A stretch of DNA of 64,000 nucleotides from DASYXT01 sp035934555 (GTDB taxonomy: Bacteria; Verrucomicrobiota; Verrucomicrobiia; Limisphaerales; UBA8199), in assembly GCA_035934555.1 (NCBI GenBank), contig DASYXT010000039.1, positions 124,001 through 188,000 on the forward strand, given 5' to 3'. The notes under the pieces were generated by a model that worked only from the letters and a program-made list of their open reading frames with translations, had not been told where the DNA came from and did not search any database. Shown piece by piece: positions 33,822-43,916 of this stretch. The position numbers were made by a program, and so were the translations under genes. How positions within the stretch are numbered: the stretch's first letter is position 1; each line of letters begins with the position of its first letter.

Positions 33822-35225
33822 CTACGGCGACCGCAGGCGATAGAAGCGGCTGGGATAATTCATCCACTGCGGGTCACCAAAATACGAGGAACCATTGATG
33901 AGCGTATTGGTTGAGATCGGCGCCCATACCGGAGCGGAAAGGTTGGTGCAGACGTCAACAAGGACCGAGCCGTTGGTGGCCCAGGCAATCGTGAAACCGA
34001 ACTGATTGGTTTGCAGGCCGAAGTTTGATTCGAAGGAAAGAATCGTTGGATAAGGGAGCCACCAAACTGCGGTTGGCAGGCCGTAAGGATCGCCGAACCT
34101 GGGTCCCCACCCGGAGGTCCCAGGCAAGTAGTACGCGACCGCCGCGTTGTCGCCGGAAAAAGACTCAGACGAGCTTGGGGCGTTGCCCTGGAAATAGACT
34201 CCCTGCAGGCTGGGGCAACTCAGAAATGCGCCCCCGACAATAGTCTGAATGCCGGTGCCGATGGTGACGTTGAGGAGGGCGCCGCAACTGTAGAAGGCAT
34301 ACTGTGCGATGTTGGTGAGGCTATTGGGGAGGGTCACCGCCGTCAGGCCACTGCAGCCCTGGAAAGCGGCGTCGCCCACATAAGCAACGCTCTTGCCAAA
34401 GCTGACGTTGGTCAGGCCGGAGCAGGCCGAAAAAGCGGCGGTGCCCAGGACGGCCACGTGGTCGGGCAGCGTGAGAGTGGCCAGGCTCGAGCAATTGTAA
34501 AACGCATCATCGGCAATGGTCACGACGCTATCGGGGATGGTGTAAGTGACCGGCCGCTGACCAACTGGAAATACAATGAGCTCGGTTTGCGCTTTATCGA
34601 AGAGAACTCCGTTCACACTGCAAAAGAATTGGTTTTGCGGATCGACGTTGATGGCCTGCAGCGGGCACTGGCCGAAAGCGCCATCGGCAATATTTGTGAC
34701 GCTGGGTCCGATATCCACATTGGTGAGGCTGCTGCAGGACTGAAAGGAAGCCGTGGGAATGCTCGTAAGGCTGGCTCCCAGGATGACATTAGCCAGCTTC
34801 GGGCATGAGAAAAACACATTGTTTCCGATGATACTGACGCTATCGGGAAGGGTAATGCTACGAAGGACAGAATCGTTCAAAAAAGCACCGTTGCCGATCT
34901 GGGTGATGTTGGTGCCCAGGCTAACCGTCTTCAGAAAAAAGCAGCTCGAAAATGTTCCATTCCCAACGGTGACAATATTAGATCCCATGCTGAGGCTGCT
35001 CATGGCAGCCAAATGGAAGGCGTTATCGCCAATGGTCGTGATCGGCAGATTGTAGAAGGTGTCTGGGATCGTGAGGGCGTTGTCAGAGCCAGTGTAGGCG
35101 CTAATGTTCAGCGACCCATCGCTATTGGTCGTGAAATTGTATTGCGCATGCAGCGCCGGCGAGAACGCGAACAGGAACGCCGTGACGAGGATACTTTCCA
35201 TCATCCGGTGCTTTAGGATCTTCAT
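33822..35225 (-). CDS. Secreted BspA-type leucine-rich-repeat protein
   Basis: About 467 residues. The ATG at 35225 starts a signal peptide ending ALHA; the ATG 54 bp upstream overlaps the previous gene's stop and is less likely. At least ten LRR_5 repeats follow, each with patterns such as IGDNAFHLAAMSSLS or IADDAFYNCSSLATLTLPD. A C-terminal beta domain ends NYPSRFYRLRSP, like other exported proteins here. BspA repeats mediate surface adhesion or protein binding. It lies downstream of the DUF1501 gene in the same direction. Confidence 0.85.
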   Translation of the reverse strand: MKILKHRMMESILVTAFLFAFSPALHAQYNFTTNSDGSLNISAYTGSDNALTIPDTFYNLPITTIGDNAFHLAAMSSLSMGSNIVTVGNGTFSSCFFLKTVSLGTNITQIGNGAFLNDSVLRSITLPDSVSIIGNNVFFSCPKLANVILGASLTSIPTASFQSCSSLTNVDIGPSVTNIADGAFGQCPLQAINVDPQNQFFCSVNGVLFDKAQTELIVFPVGQRPVTYTIPDSVVTIADDAFYNCSSLATLTLPDHVAVLGTAAFSACSGLTNVSFGKSVAYVGDAAFQGCSGLTAVTLPNSLTNIAQYAFYSCGALLNVTIGTGIQTIVGGAFLSCPSLQGVYFQGNAPSSSESFSGDNAAVAYYLPGTSGWGPRFGDPYGLPTAVWWLPYPTILSFESNFGLQTNQFGFTIAWATNGSVLVDVCTNLSAPVWAPISTNTLINGSSYFGDPQWMNYPSRFYRLRSP

Positions 35226-35275
35226 GAGAGTCAATTCCGGAGCAAACGAAAATGCAGTGAAGGTGGTGGGCGGAC

Positions 35276-36739
35276 TCATGCCAGGATGTCCGTGACGACC
35301 CGGCCTGAAACATCCGTCAGCCTGAAGTCGCGGCCCTGGAAACGATAGGTCAGCTTTTCGTGGTCGAATCCCAGCAAGTGCAGGATGGTGGCCTGGAGGT
35401 CGTGAACCTGCACCTTGTCTTTGGTGATGGAGAAACCGAGTTCATCGGTCTCGCCATAAACGATTCCCTTCCGCACACCACTCCCGGAAAGAAAGACCGT
35501 GAAGCAATCCGGGTAATGGTCGCGCCCGAGGATCTTGCTGGCCGCGGTCCGGCCTTCACGGAAAGGGGTGCGTCCAAATTCGCCGCCCCAAACCAGCAGG
35601 GTGTCCTCCAGCAACCCGGTGCGGCGCAGGTCCCGAATGAGCGCAGCCACCGGGCGGTCCATCCGCGCGCATTTTTTGGTGAGCCCGTCGCGGATGTCTT
35701 CACCTTCGTTCGTGCCATGGAAATCCCAACCCCAGTCGAAGAGTTGAACAAAGCGGACGCCTTTTTGCAGCAGGCGCCGGGCGAGCAAACAGTTATTGGC
35801 GAAACTGGCTTCACCAGGTGCCGCGCCATATTCGGCCAGGGTCTGGGGAGTCTCGCGGCTGATATCCATCACCTCCGGCACGGCGATCTGCATCCGGTAG
35901 GCCAGTTCGTATTGGGCAATGCGCGTCGCGGTCTCGGGATGGCCGAGCCGCTGTTCCTGGAGCTGGTTGAGGTCGCGCAAGGCATCGAGCGTGCGCCGGC
36001 GCAGGTCACGGTCCATGCCGGGGGGATCCGAAACGCAAAGAACAGGGTCGCCTTTGGAGCGGCATTGGACGCCTTGGAAAACCGAAGGGAGAAAGCCGCT
36101 GCCCCAGGCGGCGGGTCCGGCGCTGGGCTGGACGCCACTGGAGATCAGCACCACAAATCCCGGCAGGTTCTCGTTTTCAGTGCCCAGGCCATAAGTCACC
36201 CACGAACCCATCGAAGGCCGGCCGGCGCGCGGCGAGCCGGTAAAGAGCAACAGCTCGGCGGGGGCATGATTGAATTGATCGGTATTGAGCGATTTGATGA
36301 GGCAGAGTTCATCGGCCACCGATTGCAATTGGGGTATGGCATCGGACATCCACATCCCGCCCTTGCCGTATTGCGCGAACTTGCGGGGAGTGCCCATGAG
36401 TTTGGGCACCCCGGAGGTGAAGGCGAAGCGCCTGCCTTTGAGAAATTCGTCCGGGCACGGCTTATCGTTCCATTTCACCAGCTCGGGCTTGTAATCAAAC
36501 AGGTCCAAATGCGGCGGACCGCCGGACATGTGAAGATAAACCACCCTTTTGACCTTCGGCGGGAACTGCGGCTTTTTTGGCGCCAAGGGATTCAGGACCG
36601 TTGCGGCGGCGGCGGGTTGTGCGCCACCGCAGAGGCTGGCCAGGGCGATGGCGCCCAGGCTGAAGCGGCCGGCGGATTCGAGGAAGCTGCGCCGGGTCAG
36701 GTGCTGAAGTTTTTCCAATTTCGGTTCCATATTAGACAT
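35276..36739 (-). CDS. DUF1501 family protein (Tat-exported)
   Basis: A 487-residue protein with a twin-arginine leader (TRRSFLESAGRFSLGAIALA). DUF1501 proteins have a sulfatase/alkaline-phosphatase-like fold; visible blocks are VVYLHMSGGPPHLDLFDYKP, LLARRLLQKGVRFVQLFDWG and GGEFGRTPF near the C-terminus, followed by GRDHYPDCFTVFLSG. The family is abundant in Planctomycetes/Verrucomicrobia and nearly always follows a DUF1549/DUF1553 gene, as here. Function is unproven; polysaccharide or sulfated-sugar breakdown is often proposed. Confidence 0.9.
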   Translation of the reverse strand: MSNMEPKLEKLQHLTRRSFLESAGRFSLGAIALASLCGGAQPAAAATVLNPLAPKKPQFPPKVKRVVYLHMSGGPPHLDLFDYKPELVKWNDKPCPDEFLKGRRFAFTSGVPKLMGTPRKFAQYGKGGMWMSDAIPQLQSVADELCLIKSLNTDQFNHAPAELLLFTGSPRAGRPSMGSWVTYGLGTENENLPGFVVLISSGVQPSAGPAAWGSGFLPSVFQGVQCRSKGDPVLCVSDPPGMDRDLRRRTLDALRDLNQLQEQRLGHPETATRIAQYELAYRMQIAVPEVMDISRETPQTLAEYGAAPGEASFANNCLLARRLLQKGVRFVQLFDWGWDFHGTNEGEDIRDGLTKKCARMDRPVAALIRDLRRTGLLEDTLLVWGGEFGRTPFREGRTAASKILGRDHYPDCFTVFLSGSGVRKGIVYGETDELGFSITKDKVQVHDLQATILHLLGFDHEKLTYRFQGRDFRLTDVSGRVVTDILA

Positions 36740-36755
36740 TCAGTTGGAGTTACTC

Positions 36756-36802
36756 CTCACCCGAGCCCTCTCCCCATCGGATGGGGAGAGGGTTGGGGTG
36801 AG
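36756..36802. repeat. Hairpin repeat between the DUF1553 and DUF1501 genes
   Basis: A 12-bp perfect stem (ccctctccccat at 36766-36777, atggggagaggg at 36781-36792) closes over a 3-base loop. A second 7-bp stem (ctcaccc / gggtgag) flanks it on the outside. It looks like the REP-type 'ctcaccc...ccctctcccc' elements scattered in many bacterial chromosomes. It could stabilise or partly terminate the bicistronic transcript. Confidence 0.7.
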
Positions 36803-36826
36803 GGGTTGCGGGATGTGCATTGGATA

Positions 36827-39295
36827 CTAGGGCTTCATGAACATTTCATCCAGGTTCAGCAGCACATTGCCGACCGTCGTCCACGCCGCCAGCGCGCTCG
36901 TCTCACCCGCCGGCGCCGATAGGGAAGACCCGTCCGGCGGGGTCACCATCCTGGCTGCGAGTTGGGGTTTGGCGGCGTAATCGGCCTTGGTCGCCTGGTA
37001 AAAAGCCAGCAAGCGGTTGAGCTCGTTCGGGCGGGGCAGGCGGGCCAGGCAAAGCCGGAAGCCGTACGTGAGCCGCTCGGTATCCGAGCCGGGCGCCTTG
37101 GCCATGCGGGCGCCCAATGCCTGGGCGGCTTCGACGTAAACGGGGTCGTTCAAAGTGACCAGCGCCTGGAGCGGCGTGTTGCTGCGCGGCCGCCGCAACG
37201 CGCACACCTCGCGGCTGGGCGCATCGAAGGTCGCCATCGACGCGTAAGGATTGGTTCGCCGCCAATCCGTATAGATGGCTCGTCGATAGCGGTCTTCTCC
37301 TTTGCTGGTCTTCCAATCCAGTGAACCGCCAAAAGCCGCGCTCAAGCCGAGCGACGCCTGCGGCGGGCGCACTGGCGGCCCGTACATCTTCTGGCTCAGC
37401 AAGCCGCTGACGGCCAGCGCCTGGTCCCGAATAACCTCAGCGGTAGCGCGAACGCGCGGGCCGCGAGCCAGCAGCAGGTTATCCGGGTCTTTGGCTTCCA
37501 GCTTGGGAGTCACCGCGGAGGATTGGCAATAGGTCGCCGAGGTCACCAGCAACTTCAGGAATTTTTTCATGTCCCAGTGTTGCGCCACCAGTTCGGTGGC
37601 CAGCCAATCCAGCAACTCCGGGTGCGTGGGCGGGTCCCCCTGCGTGCCGAAGTCTTCACACGTCCGCACAATGCCGGTGCCAAAGATCTGTTCCCAAAAG
37701 CGGTTGGCAATCACGCGCGAGGTCAGCGGATTATTTTCATCCACCAGCCAACGGGCGAGGGCCAGGCGATTCGGCAGCGCCCCCGCAGGCAACGGATGGA
37801 AGACCGCGGGAACGGCCGGCGTCACTTCATCGCCCAAAGCCAGGTAATTGCCGCGGAACTCGACAAAAGTCTTTCGCCGCTTATCGCCCGTCAATTCGCG
37901 CAGGACCGGGACGGTGTTGAGCGGCATGGCGCCGAGTTCATTTTTGAGTTTCTCCAACTGGTCGCGGTCGGCCTTCGAGTCGGCGGCCCCTTGTGTGGAG
38001 GATTGGGCTTTGGCCGAAGGCTGTTCATCCGGTTTGGCGCCGCTGCCCTGCGGTGGGTTTGTCGAGGCGGCAAGCCGTGCCTCGATTTTGGCTATGTCGG
38101 CCTCGAGCTGTTGCCGCTGCTTTTTCTCGGCTGGAGAAGACAAGTCCAGGACGGGCGCTTCATCCGTGCGATCGGCGTCTTCGGTGTTGTTAAAGAAAGC
38201 GAAGAAGCGGAAATACTCGGTTTGGGTAAAGGGGTCGTATTTGTGGGTGTGGCATTGAGCGCAGGCCAGGGTGGTTCCCATCCAAACGGACATGGTCGTG
38301 TTGACCCGGTCGATGACGGCAGCGTTCCTGAACTCCTCGTGAGTGGTTCCGCCTTCATTATTGGTCATGGTATTGCGGTGAAAGGCGGTGGCCGTCTCGG
38401 TCTCATCATCGGCATCATCCAGGAGGTCGCCGGCAATCTGCTCGAGGGTGAAGCGATCGAATGGTTTGTTGGCGTTGAACGATCGGATCACATAATCGCG
38501 AAAGGCCCAAATCGTGCGCGGCTGGTCGTCGGCGTAACCGGCCGAATCGGCATAACGCGCCAGGTCCAGCCACATGCGCGCCCAGTGTTCGCCGAAAGCG
38601 GGCTGGCTCAGCAGTCGGTCAATCAGGTGCTCGTACGCGTCCGGGCTTTTATCCCGAAGGAATTGATCCACTTCGGCGATGGTGGGCGGCAACCCTGTCA
38701 AATCCAGTGAGGCCCGCCTAATGAGTGTGGGCCTGTCAGCCCGAGGAGACGGAGCGAGCCCTTCCCGTTCGAGCCGGGCCAGCACAAAATAGTCAATGGG
38801 ATTGCGTGGCCAGCGTTTATGCCGCACCGCCGGCAGGGCTGGCCGCTGCGGCTTCACATAGGCCCAATGAACGGCATAGCGCGCACCTTGCGCAATCCAG
38901 CGGCGCAGCAGCTCGATTTGCCCCCGGCTTAGTTCCTTGCCCGTCTTGAGCGGCGGCATCCGGTCGTCCGGGTCTGTGGCCGTGATGCGCGCCACCAGTT
39001 CGCTCTTTTCGGGAGCGCCAGGGACAATCGCCACGCTGCCGGATTTGGCGGGCTTGATCGCCACCTCGCGCACATCCAACCGCAGCTTTGCCTTGCGCTC
39101 TTCTTCCCCCGGGCCATGACACTTCAAACAATTCTCGCTGAGAATTGGCCGGATATCCCGATTGAAGTCCACTTCGGTTGGATGAGCCGCTCCAAAAGTC
39201 GCTCCGACCGAACCCAGCACCAGCAGCCCGTATGCCCCGGCGCGCACCACCGCGCGGTACATCAACCGACCCAGGAAGTGGCGCCGCTCAAGCAT
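36827..39295 (-). CDS. Planctomycete cytochrome c / DUF1549 / DUF1553 protein
   Basis: About 822 residues (ATG 39295 chosen; 39325 and 39262 are possible). After an N-terminal hydrophobic signal, the PSCyt1 domain has the heme motif CLKCH in RPILSENCLKCHGPGEEE. DUF1549 follows (RRASLDLTGLPPTIAEVDQF, WARMWLDLARYADSAGY), and DUF1553 ends the protein (TSRVIANRFWEQIFGTGIV, RPRSNTPLQALVTLND). These PSD1-type proteins are exported heme proteins of unknown substrate; they pair with DUF1501 proteins, as seen downstream. An Ala/Gln-rich charged insertion lies near residues 410-450. Confidence 0.9.
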   Translation of the reverse strand: MLERRHFLGRLMYRAVVRAGAYGLLVLGSVGATFGAAHPTEVDFNRDIRPILSENCLKCHGPGEEERKAKLRLDVREVAIKPAKSGSVAIVPGAPEKSELVARITATDPDDRMPPLKTGKELSRGQIELLRRWIAQGARYAVHWAYVKPQRPALPAVRHKRWPRNPIDYFVLARLEREGLAPSPRADRPTLIRRASLDLTGLPPTIAEVDQFLRDKSPDAYEHLIDRLLSQPAFGEHWARMWLDLARYADSAGYADDQPRTIWAFRDYVIRSFNANKPFDRFTLEQIAGDLLDDADDETETATAFHRNTMTNNEGGTTHEEFRNAAVIDRVNTTMSVWMGTTLACAQCHTHKYDPFTQTEYFRFFAFFNNTEDADRTDEAPVLDLSSPAEKKQRQQLEADIAKIEARLAASTNPPQGSGAKPDEQPSAKAQSSTQGAADSKADRDQLEKLKNELGAMPLNTVPVLRELTGDKRRKTFVEFRGNYLALGDEVTPAVPAVFHPLPAGALPNRLALARWLVDENNPLTSRVIANRFWEQIFGTGIVRTCEDFGTQGDPPTHPELLDWLATELVAQHWDMKKFLKLLVTSATYCQSSAVTPKLEAKDPDNLLLARGPRVRATAEVIRDQALAVSGLLSQKMYGPPVRPPQASLGLSAAFGGSLDWKTSKGEDRYRRAIYTDWRRTNPYASMATFDAPSREVCALRRPRSNTPLQALVTLNDPVYVEAAQALGARMAKAPGSDTERLTYGFRLCLARLPRPNELNRLLAFYQATKADYAAKPQLAARMVTPPDGSSLSAPAGETSALAAWTTVGNVLLNLDEMFMKP

Positions 39296-39401
39296 AAGAT
39301 ACGTGAACAGCCCATATTCGCCCATCTAACACACGGACGTCAAGGGTGGGGGTCGGAATCTGAGCCCACAAAAGGCGAATGCAACCAAGTCGCATCTGCG
39401 G

Positions 39402-40907
39402 TCATGAGCACACGCTCGTGCTGGTCTGCGCGGCGGCCTGTTGCGTCCGTGCCGGTGAGTCGCCGATCAGCCTGCGGAGCAGTGGAATGAGGGCGAGCAG
39501 CGCCACGCCGGCGACGAAGCTGGCCCAGCCGAGTCGGGAGAACAACCTCGCGTAATCGGGGTTGGTGGCAATCGCGGTGGTGCCGGTCGGCTCCGGCACC
39601 ATGCCCGAGAAATCTCCGGCGAAGAGGGAAGCCAGGCCGGTGACCAGCATCCACGTGCCCATCATGATGCCCTGGTACTTGCTGGGCGCGAGCTTGCCAA
39701 TCATCGCGTAGCCGATCGGCGAGATCAGCAACTCACCGATGGACTGCAGCACGTAGCTGGCGAACAGCCAGAAGAAGGGCGAGCGCCCGGACGCATCGGC
39801 GCAGCCGATCCCGACCGGGAGCGCCAGGAAACCAAGCGCCATCAGGATGAGCGAAGCGGCGAACTGCTGCGGAATATCGATTCTCCATCCGCGCCCGCGC
39901 AGTCGGGAGAAGAGCGCCGCCAGCAGCGGCCCGCCCACGACGATCACGACAGTGTTGATGTTCTGCACCCACTGCGGCGCGACTTGGATACCCCACACCC
40001 GCAGCCGCACGTTGTTCACCGCGAAAATCTGCAGCCCGTTTGGCGCCATCTGGTACAACGACCAAAACACCAGCGAGCCTAAGGTCAAAATGAGATACGC
40101 CCACATTTTCTTTCGCTCACTCGGCTCAGGATGTCGGAGCGTCAGATAGACGAGCCCAGCGGCGACGGCGCCGCTCGCCGCCTTGAGCACGATGCCCGTC
40201 GGACCGGTGTGTTGCAGCATCAACCAAACAATCAGCGGAACGCCGAGTAGAATGGCGATTCCGATGCCAAAACGCGCGCGAAACTCAGTGCCCCTGGCCT
40301 GGAGCAGCGGTGTTTTTCGGTCCGCGAGCACCTTCCAATTAAAGAGCGCCAGCACGATGGCCAGGAAGTTTCCGACGGTCGCGAAAGCAAAGAGCGGGGC
40401 ATAGGCTTCCGTCTCCTGATAGTGACCGGCCACCGAAAAACCGATGAAAAAACCGATGTTCATCCCGGCATAGTTCCAGAGGAAGGCGCTCTCCCGGCGC
40501 TCGTCTTCGGGGGCGAAGCGCTGGGTGAGCATCATGTTGATACAAGTGACATTCAAGCCCGAGCCGGTTAGGAACAACGCCAGGCCCCAGTACATCGCCG
40601 CCATCGACCCAAGTGCGATCGTGCCGCAACCCACCACCTGCAGCACCATCCCGCCGACAAACAGATTGCGATTGGACAGGAATCTGCCTCCCAGATACCC
40701 GCCAAACAGGTGCAGTCCGTAGTTGAATGCGCCGAACACGCCCATGACGGCCGACGCTTCTTTGGCTGAGAAATGCAAGTGGCGCGTCGCGTACAGCACG
40801 AGCGTCGAATAAAGGACGGCAAAGCCAAGGGTGGCGACGATTTGGATGAAGAACAGCGCCGCGGCTCCCTCGGGCATGTGAGCGAACCGGCGTTTCCAGT
40901 CAGGCAT
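39402..40907 (-). CDS. POT-family proton-dependent oligopeptide transporter
   Basis: A 501-residue inner-membrane protein with 12-14 hydrophobic helices. The N-terminal block FNYGLHLFGGYLGGRFLSNR corresponds to the POT/PTR2 signature around helix 2-3, and ISPIGYAMIGKLAPSKYQGI is the helix 10 region of the family. Members import di- and tripeptides with protons. The C-terminus is short and polar. The gene stands alone, its promoter facing the FG-GAP gene. Confidence 0.83.
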   Translation of the reverse strand: MPDWKRRFAHMPEGAAALFFIQIVATLGFAVLYSTLVLYATRHLHFSAKEASAVMGVFGAFNYGLHLFGGYLGGRFLSNRNLFVGGMVLQVVGCGTIALGSMAAMYWGLALFLTGSGLNVTCINMMLTQRFAPEDERRESAFLWNYAGMNIGFFIGFSVAGHYQETEAYAPLFAFATVGNFLAIVLALFNWKVLADRKTPLLQARGTEFRARFGIGIAILLGVPLIVWLMLQHTGPTGIVLKAASGAVAAGLVYLTLRHPEPSERKKMWAYLILTLGSLVFWSLYQMAPNGLQIFAVNNVRLRVWGIQVAPQWVQNINTVVIVVGGPLLAALFSRLRGRGWRIDIPQQFAASLILMALGFLALPVGIGCADASGRSPFFWLFASYVLQSIGELLISPIGYAMIGKLAPSKYQGIMMGTWMLVTGLASLFAGDFSGMVPEPTGTTAIATNPDYARLFSRLGWASFVAGVALLALIPLLRRLIGDSPARTQQAAAQTSTSVCS

Positions 40908-41034
40908 GCGGAGATTTTATCGGGGCTTTTGGTGGTTGTCGATTCACCCTTTACCGAGTTTTACGGGTGGTCGCTGATTGTTTAAGCTGGTCGTTGCATT
41001 CGTGCCATGGCAATCTCTGCGAGCATTGAACATT

Positions 41035-43365
41035 ATGACTTTCATCGGACGCTTCGGTTGCGGTTGGGCGGTTTCGTTTCTGATGTTGGCGGGCACTGCT
41101 GTATCAGAGGCGGCCGCGCCGGCCTCGCCTCGCTTCGGATTCAGCGGCACGGAAATTTTTCCCATCGATAACGGCATCAGCCAACTGCATGTCGCTGACC
41201 TGGATGGCGACGGGCTGAATGATTTGATCGTCGTGAATAACGAGCGCTCCCGCATCAATTTGCTCTATAACCAAACCGGCAAGACCAACCGCCTGAGCTT
41301 GTCTGGTCCAGGGGTAAAACGTGAGATAAACGAGCTGCCGCCGGACGCGCGGTTTCGGATCGAGTCGATTGCATCCGAAAAGCGCATCGCCAGCCTCGTC
41401 GTAACGGATTTGAACGGCGATGGCCGGCCCGACATCGCCTACTATGGCGACCCGAAGGAACTCATCGTCCTGTACAACCAGGGCACGAATGGCTGGAGCG
41501 CGCCCAAGCGCTGGCCAATTGATGATGGCCAGCTCACGCCCAACGCCTTGTGCGCGGGTGACCTGAACGGAGATGGCCGCACAGACTTGCTGCTGCTTTC
41601 CGACAACTACGTTTATTTCCTGCCGCAGCAAGCCGATCATACACTCGGTGAACCGCAGAAAATCCCGCTCTCCTCCCCGGTCAAGGCGGTCCAGGTGGTG
41701 GATGTGGATGGCGACGGCCGCGGCGATTTGCTGCTGGTTAATTGGGAAGATCGGAACCCGTTCCGCTTCCGTCTTCAGCAGCCGGACGGACAACTCGGGC
41801 CGGAGACGTTTTTTTCCTCGGCTCCCATTCGTTCGTACCTGGCGGACAGCCTCGAAGGCAATGGCAAGACCCAGATCATCACGATCGCTATGAACTCCGG
41901 CCGGGCCGCGGTGTCCGAGTTTGTCCGTCGGCCCGCCGATCAACTCGCCGGCTGCTTCCGCCAGGGTCAGTTCCAGGTGCTGCCGCTGCGCCACACCGAT
42001 AAAGCGCGTCGCGGCCAGATTTGGGCCGATGTCAACGGCGACGGCTTGCCTGACCTGCTGGTGGCCGAACCCGAAAGCGGACAGATTTCGATTTATCTGC
42101 AAGAAAAGGCGGGCACCTTGGCTGCGCCGAAAACCTTCCCCACCCTGGCTGGCATCAGTGATTTGGCCGTCGCCGATTGGGAAGGGGACGGGCAGCAGGA
42201 GATTTTCATGCTCAGCCCTGACGAAAAGCAAATCGGGGTATCGCGTTTGGACGCCAATGGTCGGCTGCCATTCCCCACCTTGATTCCCTACGACGGCAAG
42301 CCCCTTGTGATGGCGGTCGGGCGTCTCGAACCCAACGGCCAGCCGGTGCTGGCTGCCATTGTCGATCAGAACGGCCGTCGTTCACTCGTCATCCGCAACC
42401 CCCATGGTCTGGTCAAAAAGCAGCTCTTGAGCGAGAGCTTTACCGCAAACCCCACCACCCTTGCCATTCACGATGCCGACCAGGACGGGCGGCCTGACCT
42501 CGTGCTGCTTACCCCTTACGAAAAGGTGAAAATCCTGCGGCAACTCCCGGGAATGAATTTCGAGGAAATCGATGTTGCTCCGCCCGGCGGCGTGCTCGAG
42601 CAACCCTGGATGAGCACAGCAGATGTTGATGGCGATGGCAAACCCGAGTTGCTGCTCAGCCAGCGTAACTTCCTCCGCGCGGTCGTGCTCAAACCGGAGA
42701 CCGGCCTTCCCGCATCGACCAATGGCCCCACCTGGACCTTCATTGTGAAAGAACAGATCAACGGCGCCGGCAGCAATTCCCGCCTGGTAGGCGCGGCGGC
42801 CGTGTCCAATCCCACCAACTCCGTTTCTTCACTGTTCCTGCTGGATGCCGAGCGTAAAGTGCTGACGCTTTGCGAGCGAGACGCCGCTGGTGTTTGGCAG
42901 GTGGTGCATAACGTGCCGCTGCCGGTGTCAGATTTTTCCAGCCTCCAGCCGATTGCGTTGGGCGGCGCCACTCCAAATGCAATCGCCTTCCTCGGCGTCA
43001 ACGCGATGGGATTATTCCCCTTATATGGCGATACCTGGGAGCTCAAAGAATTAGACGGTTATGAAACGCCGATTAAGGATGGCCATCTCAATGATGTTGT
43101 TTCCGGTGATTTAGACCACGACGGCCGGAAGGACCTGGTTTTTCTCGAGACCGCCCGCAACTACCTGGACCTGGTGATTTTTGATTCGCATCACAAGCTG
43201 GTCCCCGCGACGCGCTGGCAGGTCTTCGAAGAACGCACCTTCCGCAGCCGGCGCAGCGACATGCCCGAGCCGCGCGAAGCCGTGGTTGCGGATATGACCG
43301 GCAACGGCAAAAACGACCTGGTGGTGCTGGTCCACGATCGCATCCTGCTTTATCCGCAGGAGTGA
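41035..43365 (+). CDS. Exported FG-GAP/VCBS repeat protein
   Basis: A 776-residue protein; ATG 41035 gives a signal peptide (SFLMLAGTAVSEAAA). At least eight calcium-binding-like repeats of the form DLNGDGRPDIAYYGD, DVDGDGRGDLLLVN, DADQDGRPDLVLL and DLDHDGRKDLVFLE are spread from residue 40 to 770, building a beta-propeller. Such proteins are extracellular binding or scaffold proteins; there is no enzymatic motif. The 126-bp gap before it holds the divergent promoters. Its stop is 4 bp from the convergent CBS gene's stop. Confidence 0.88.
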   Translation: MTFIGRFGCGWAVSFLMLAGTAVSEAAAPASPRFGFSGTEIFPIDNGISQLHVADLDGDGLNDLIVVNNERSRINLLYNQTGKTNRLSLSGPGVKREINELPPDARFRIESIASEKRIASLVVTDLNGDGRPDIAYYGDPKELIVLYNQGTNGWSAPKRWPIDDGQLTPNALCAGDLNGDGRTDLLLLSDNYVYFLPQQADHTLGEPQKIPLSSPVKAVQVVDVDGDGRGDLLLVNWEDRNPFRFRLQQPDGQLGPETFFSSAPIRSYLADSLEGNGKTQIITIAMNSGRAAVSEFVRRPADQLAGCFRQGQFQVLPLRHTDKARRGQIWADVNGDGLPDLLVAEPESGQISIYLQEKAGTLAAPKTFPTLAGISDLAVADWEGDGQQEIFMLSPDEKQIGVSRLDANGRLPFPTLIPYDGKPLVMAVGRLEPNGQPVLAAIVDQNGRRSLVIRNPHGLVKKQLLSESFTANPTTLAIHDADQDGRPDLVLLTPYEKVKILRQLPGMNFEEIDVAPPGGVLEQPWMSTADVDGDGKPELLLSQRNFLRAVVLKPETGLPASTNGPTWTFIVKEQINGAGSNSRLVGAAAVSNPTNSVSSLFLLDAERKVLTLCERDAAGVWQVVHNVPLPVSDFSSLQPIALGGATPNAIAFLGVNAMGLFPLYGDTWELKELDGYETPIKDGHLNDVVSGDLDHDGRKDLVFLETARNYLDLVIFDSHHKLVPATRWQVFEERTFRSRRSDMPEPREAVVADMTGNGKNDLVVLVHDRILLYPQE

Positions 43366-43369
43366 ACGG

Positions 43370-43816
43370 TCAACCGGGGTAACCGGAAATATAGGTCTGC
43401 AATTGGTGAATGGTGCTCGTCTGGGCCGAGATGATCCAATTGACCAGGTCGCCAATCGAGATGATCCCCAGAATCTTATTACCTTCCAACACCGGCAGAT
43501 GCCGCACCCGATGCGTCGTCATCAAGCGCAGGCAATCTTCGATTGTCGCCGCAGGTGTCACTTTGATCACCTCGCCGGTGATGATCTCTTTCACCGCGGT
43601 TTGTTTGGAAGATTTGCCCTTGAGCGCCACCTTGCGCGTGTAATCACGCTCGGAGATGATGCCTAACAAGTGGCCGCCCTCGGTCACCAACAGGGCGCCC
43701 ACGTTCTTATCGGACATCAACTGAATGGCATCAAAGACGGTCGCATCGGGCGAGATCGCCCAAACCTGGCTGCCCTTTTCATTCAGGATTTCGCTGATTG
43801 TGCCGTTCACGGTCAT
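43370..43816 (-). CDS. Two-CBS-domain protein
   Basis: A 148-residue protein made of two CBS domains: residues about 10-65 (ISPDATVFDAIQLMSDKNVG, GIISERDYTRKVAL) and about 80-140 (VTPAATIEDCLRLMTTHRVR, GIISIGDLVNWIIS). CBS pairs bind adenine nucleotides and usually report energy state. A good SD (GGAGAGC) precedes the ATG at 43816, which is preferred to the earlier ATG at 43879. There is no fused effector domain. Confidence 0.88.
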   Translation of the reverse strand: MTVNGTISEILNEKGSQVWAISPDATVFDAIQLMSDKNVGALLVTEGGHLLGIISERDYTRKVALKGKSSKQTAVKEIITGEVIKVTPAATIEDCLRLMTTHRVRHLPVLEGNKILGIISIGDLVNWIISAQTSTIHQLQTYISGYPG

Positions 43817-43916
43817 CGCTGCTCTCCATTTTTTGGCACTGAACCAAGGCACCCGCCCGCCGGCGGAACCCGGTCCCACGCCTGTTGCTGAGTGCTAATC
43901 TGAAGCATTCTAACTG

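Noticed and set aside
35360..36922. 520-residue frame antisense to the DUF1501 gene
   Set aside because: It is opposite a gene with a clear Tat leader and family motifs, so it is a codon-bias shadow.
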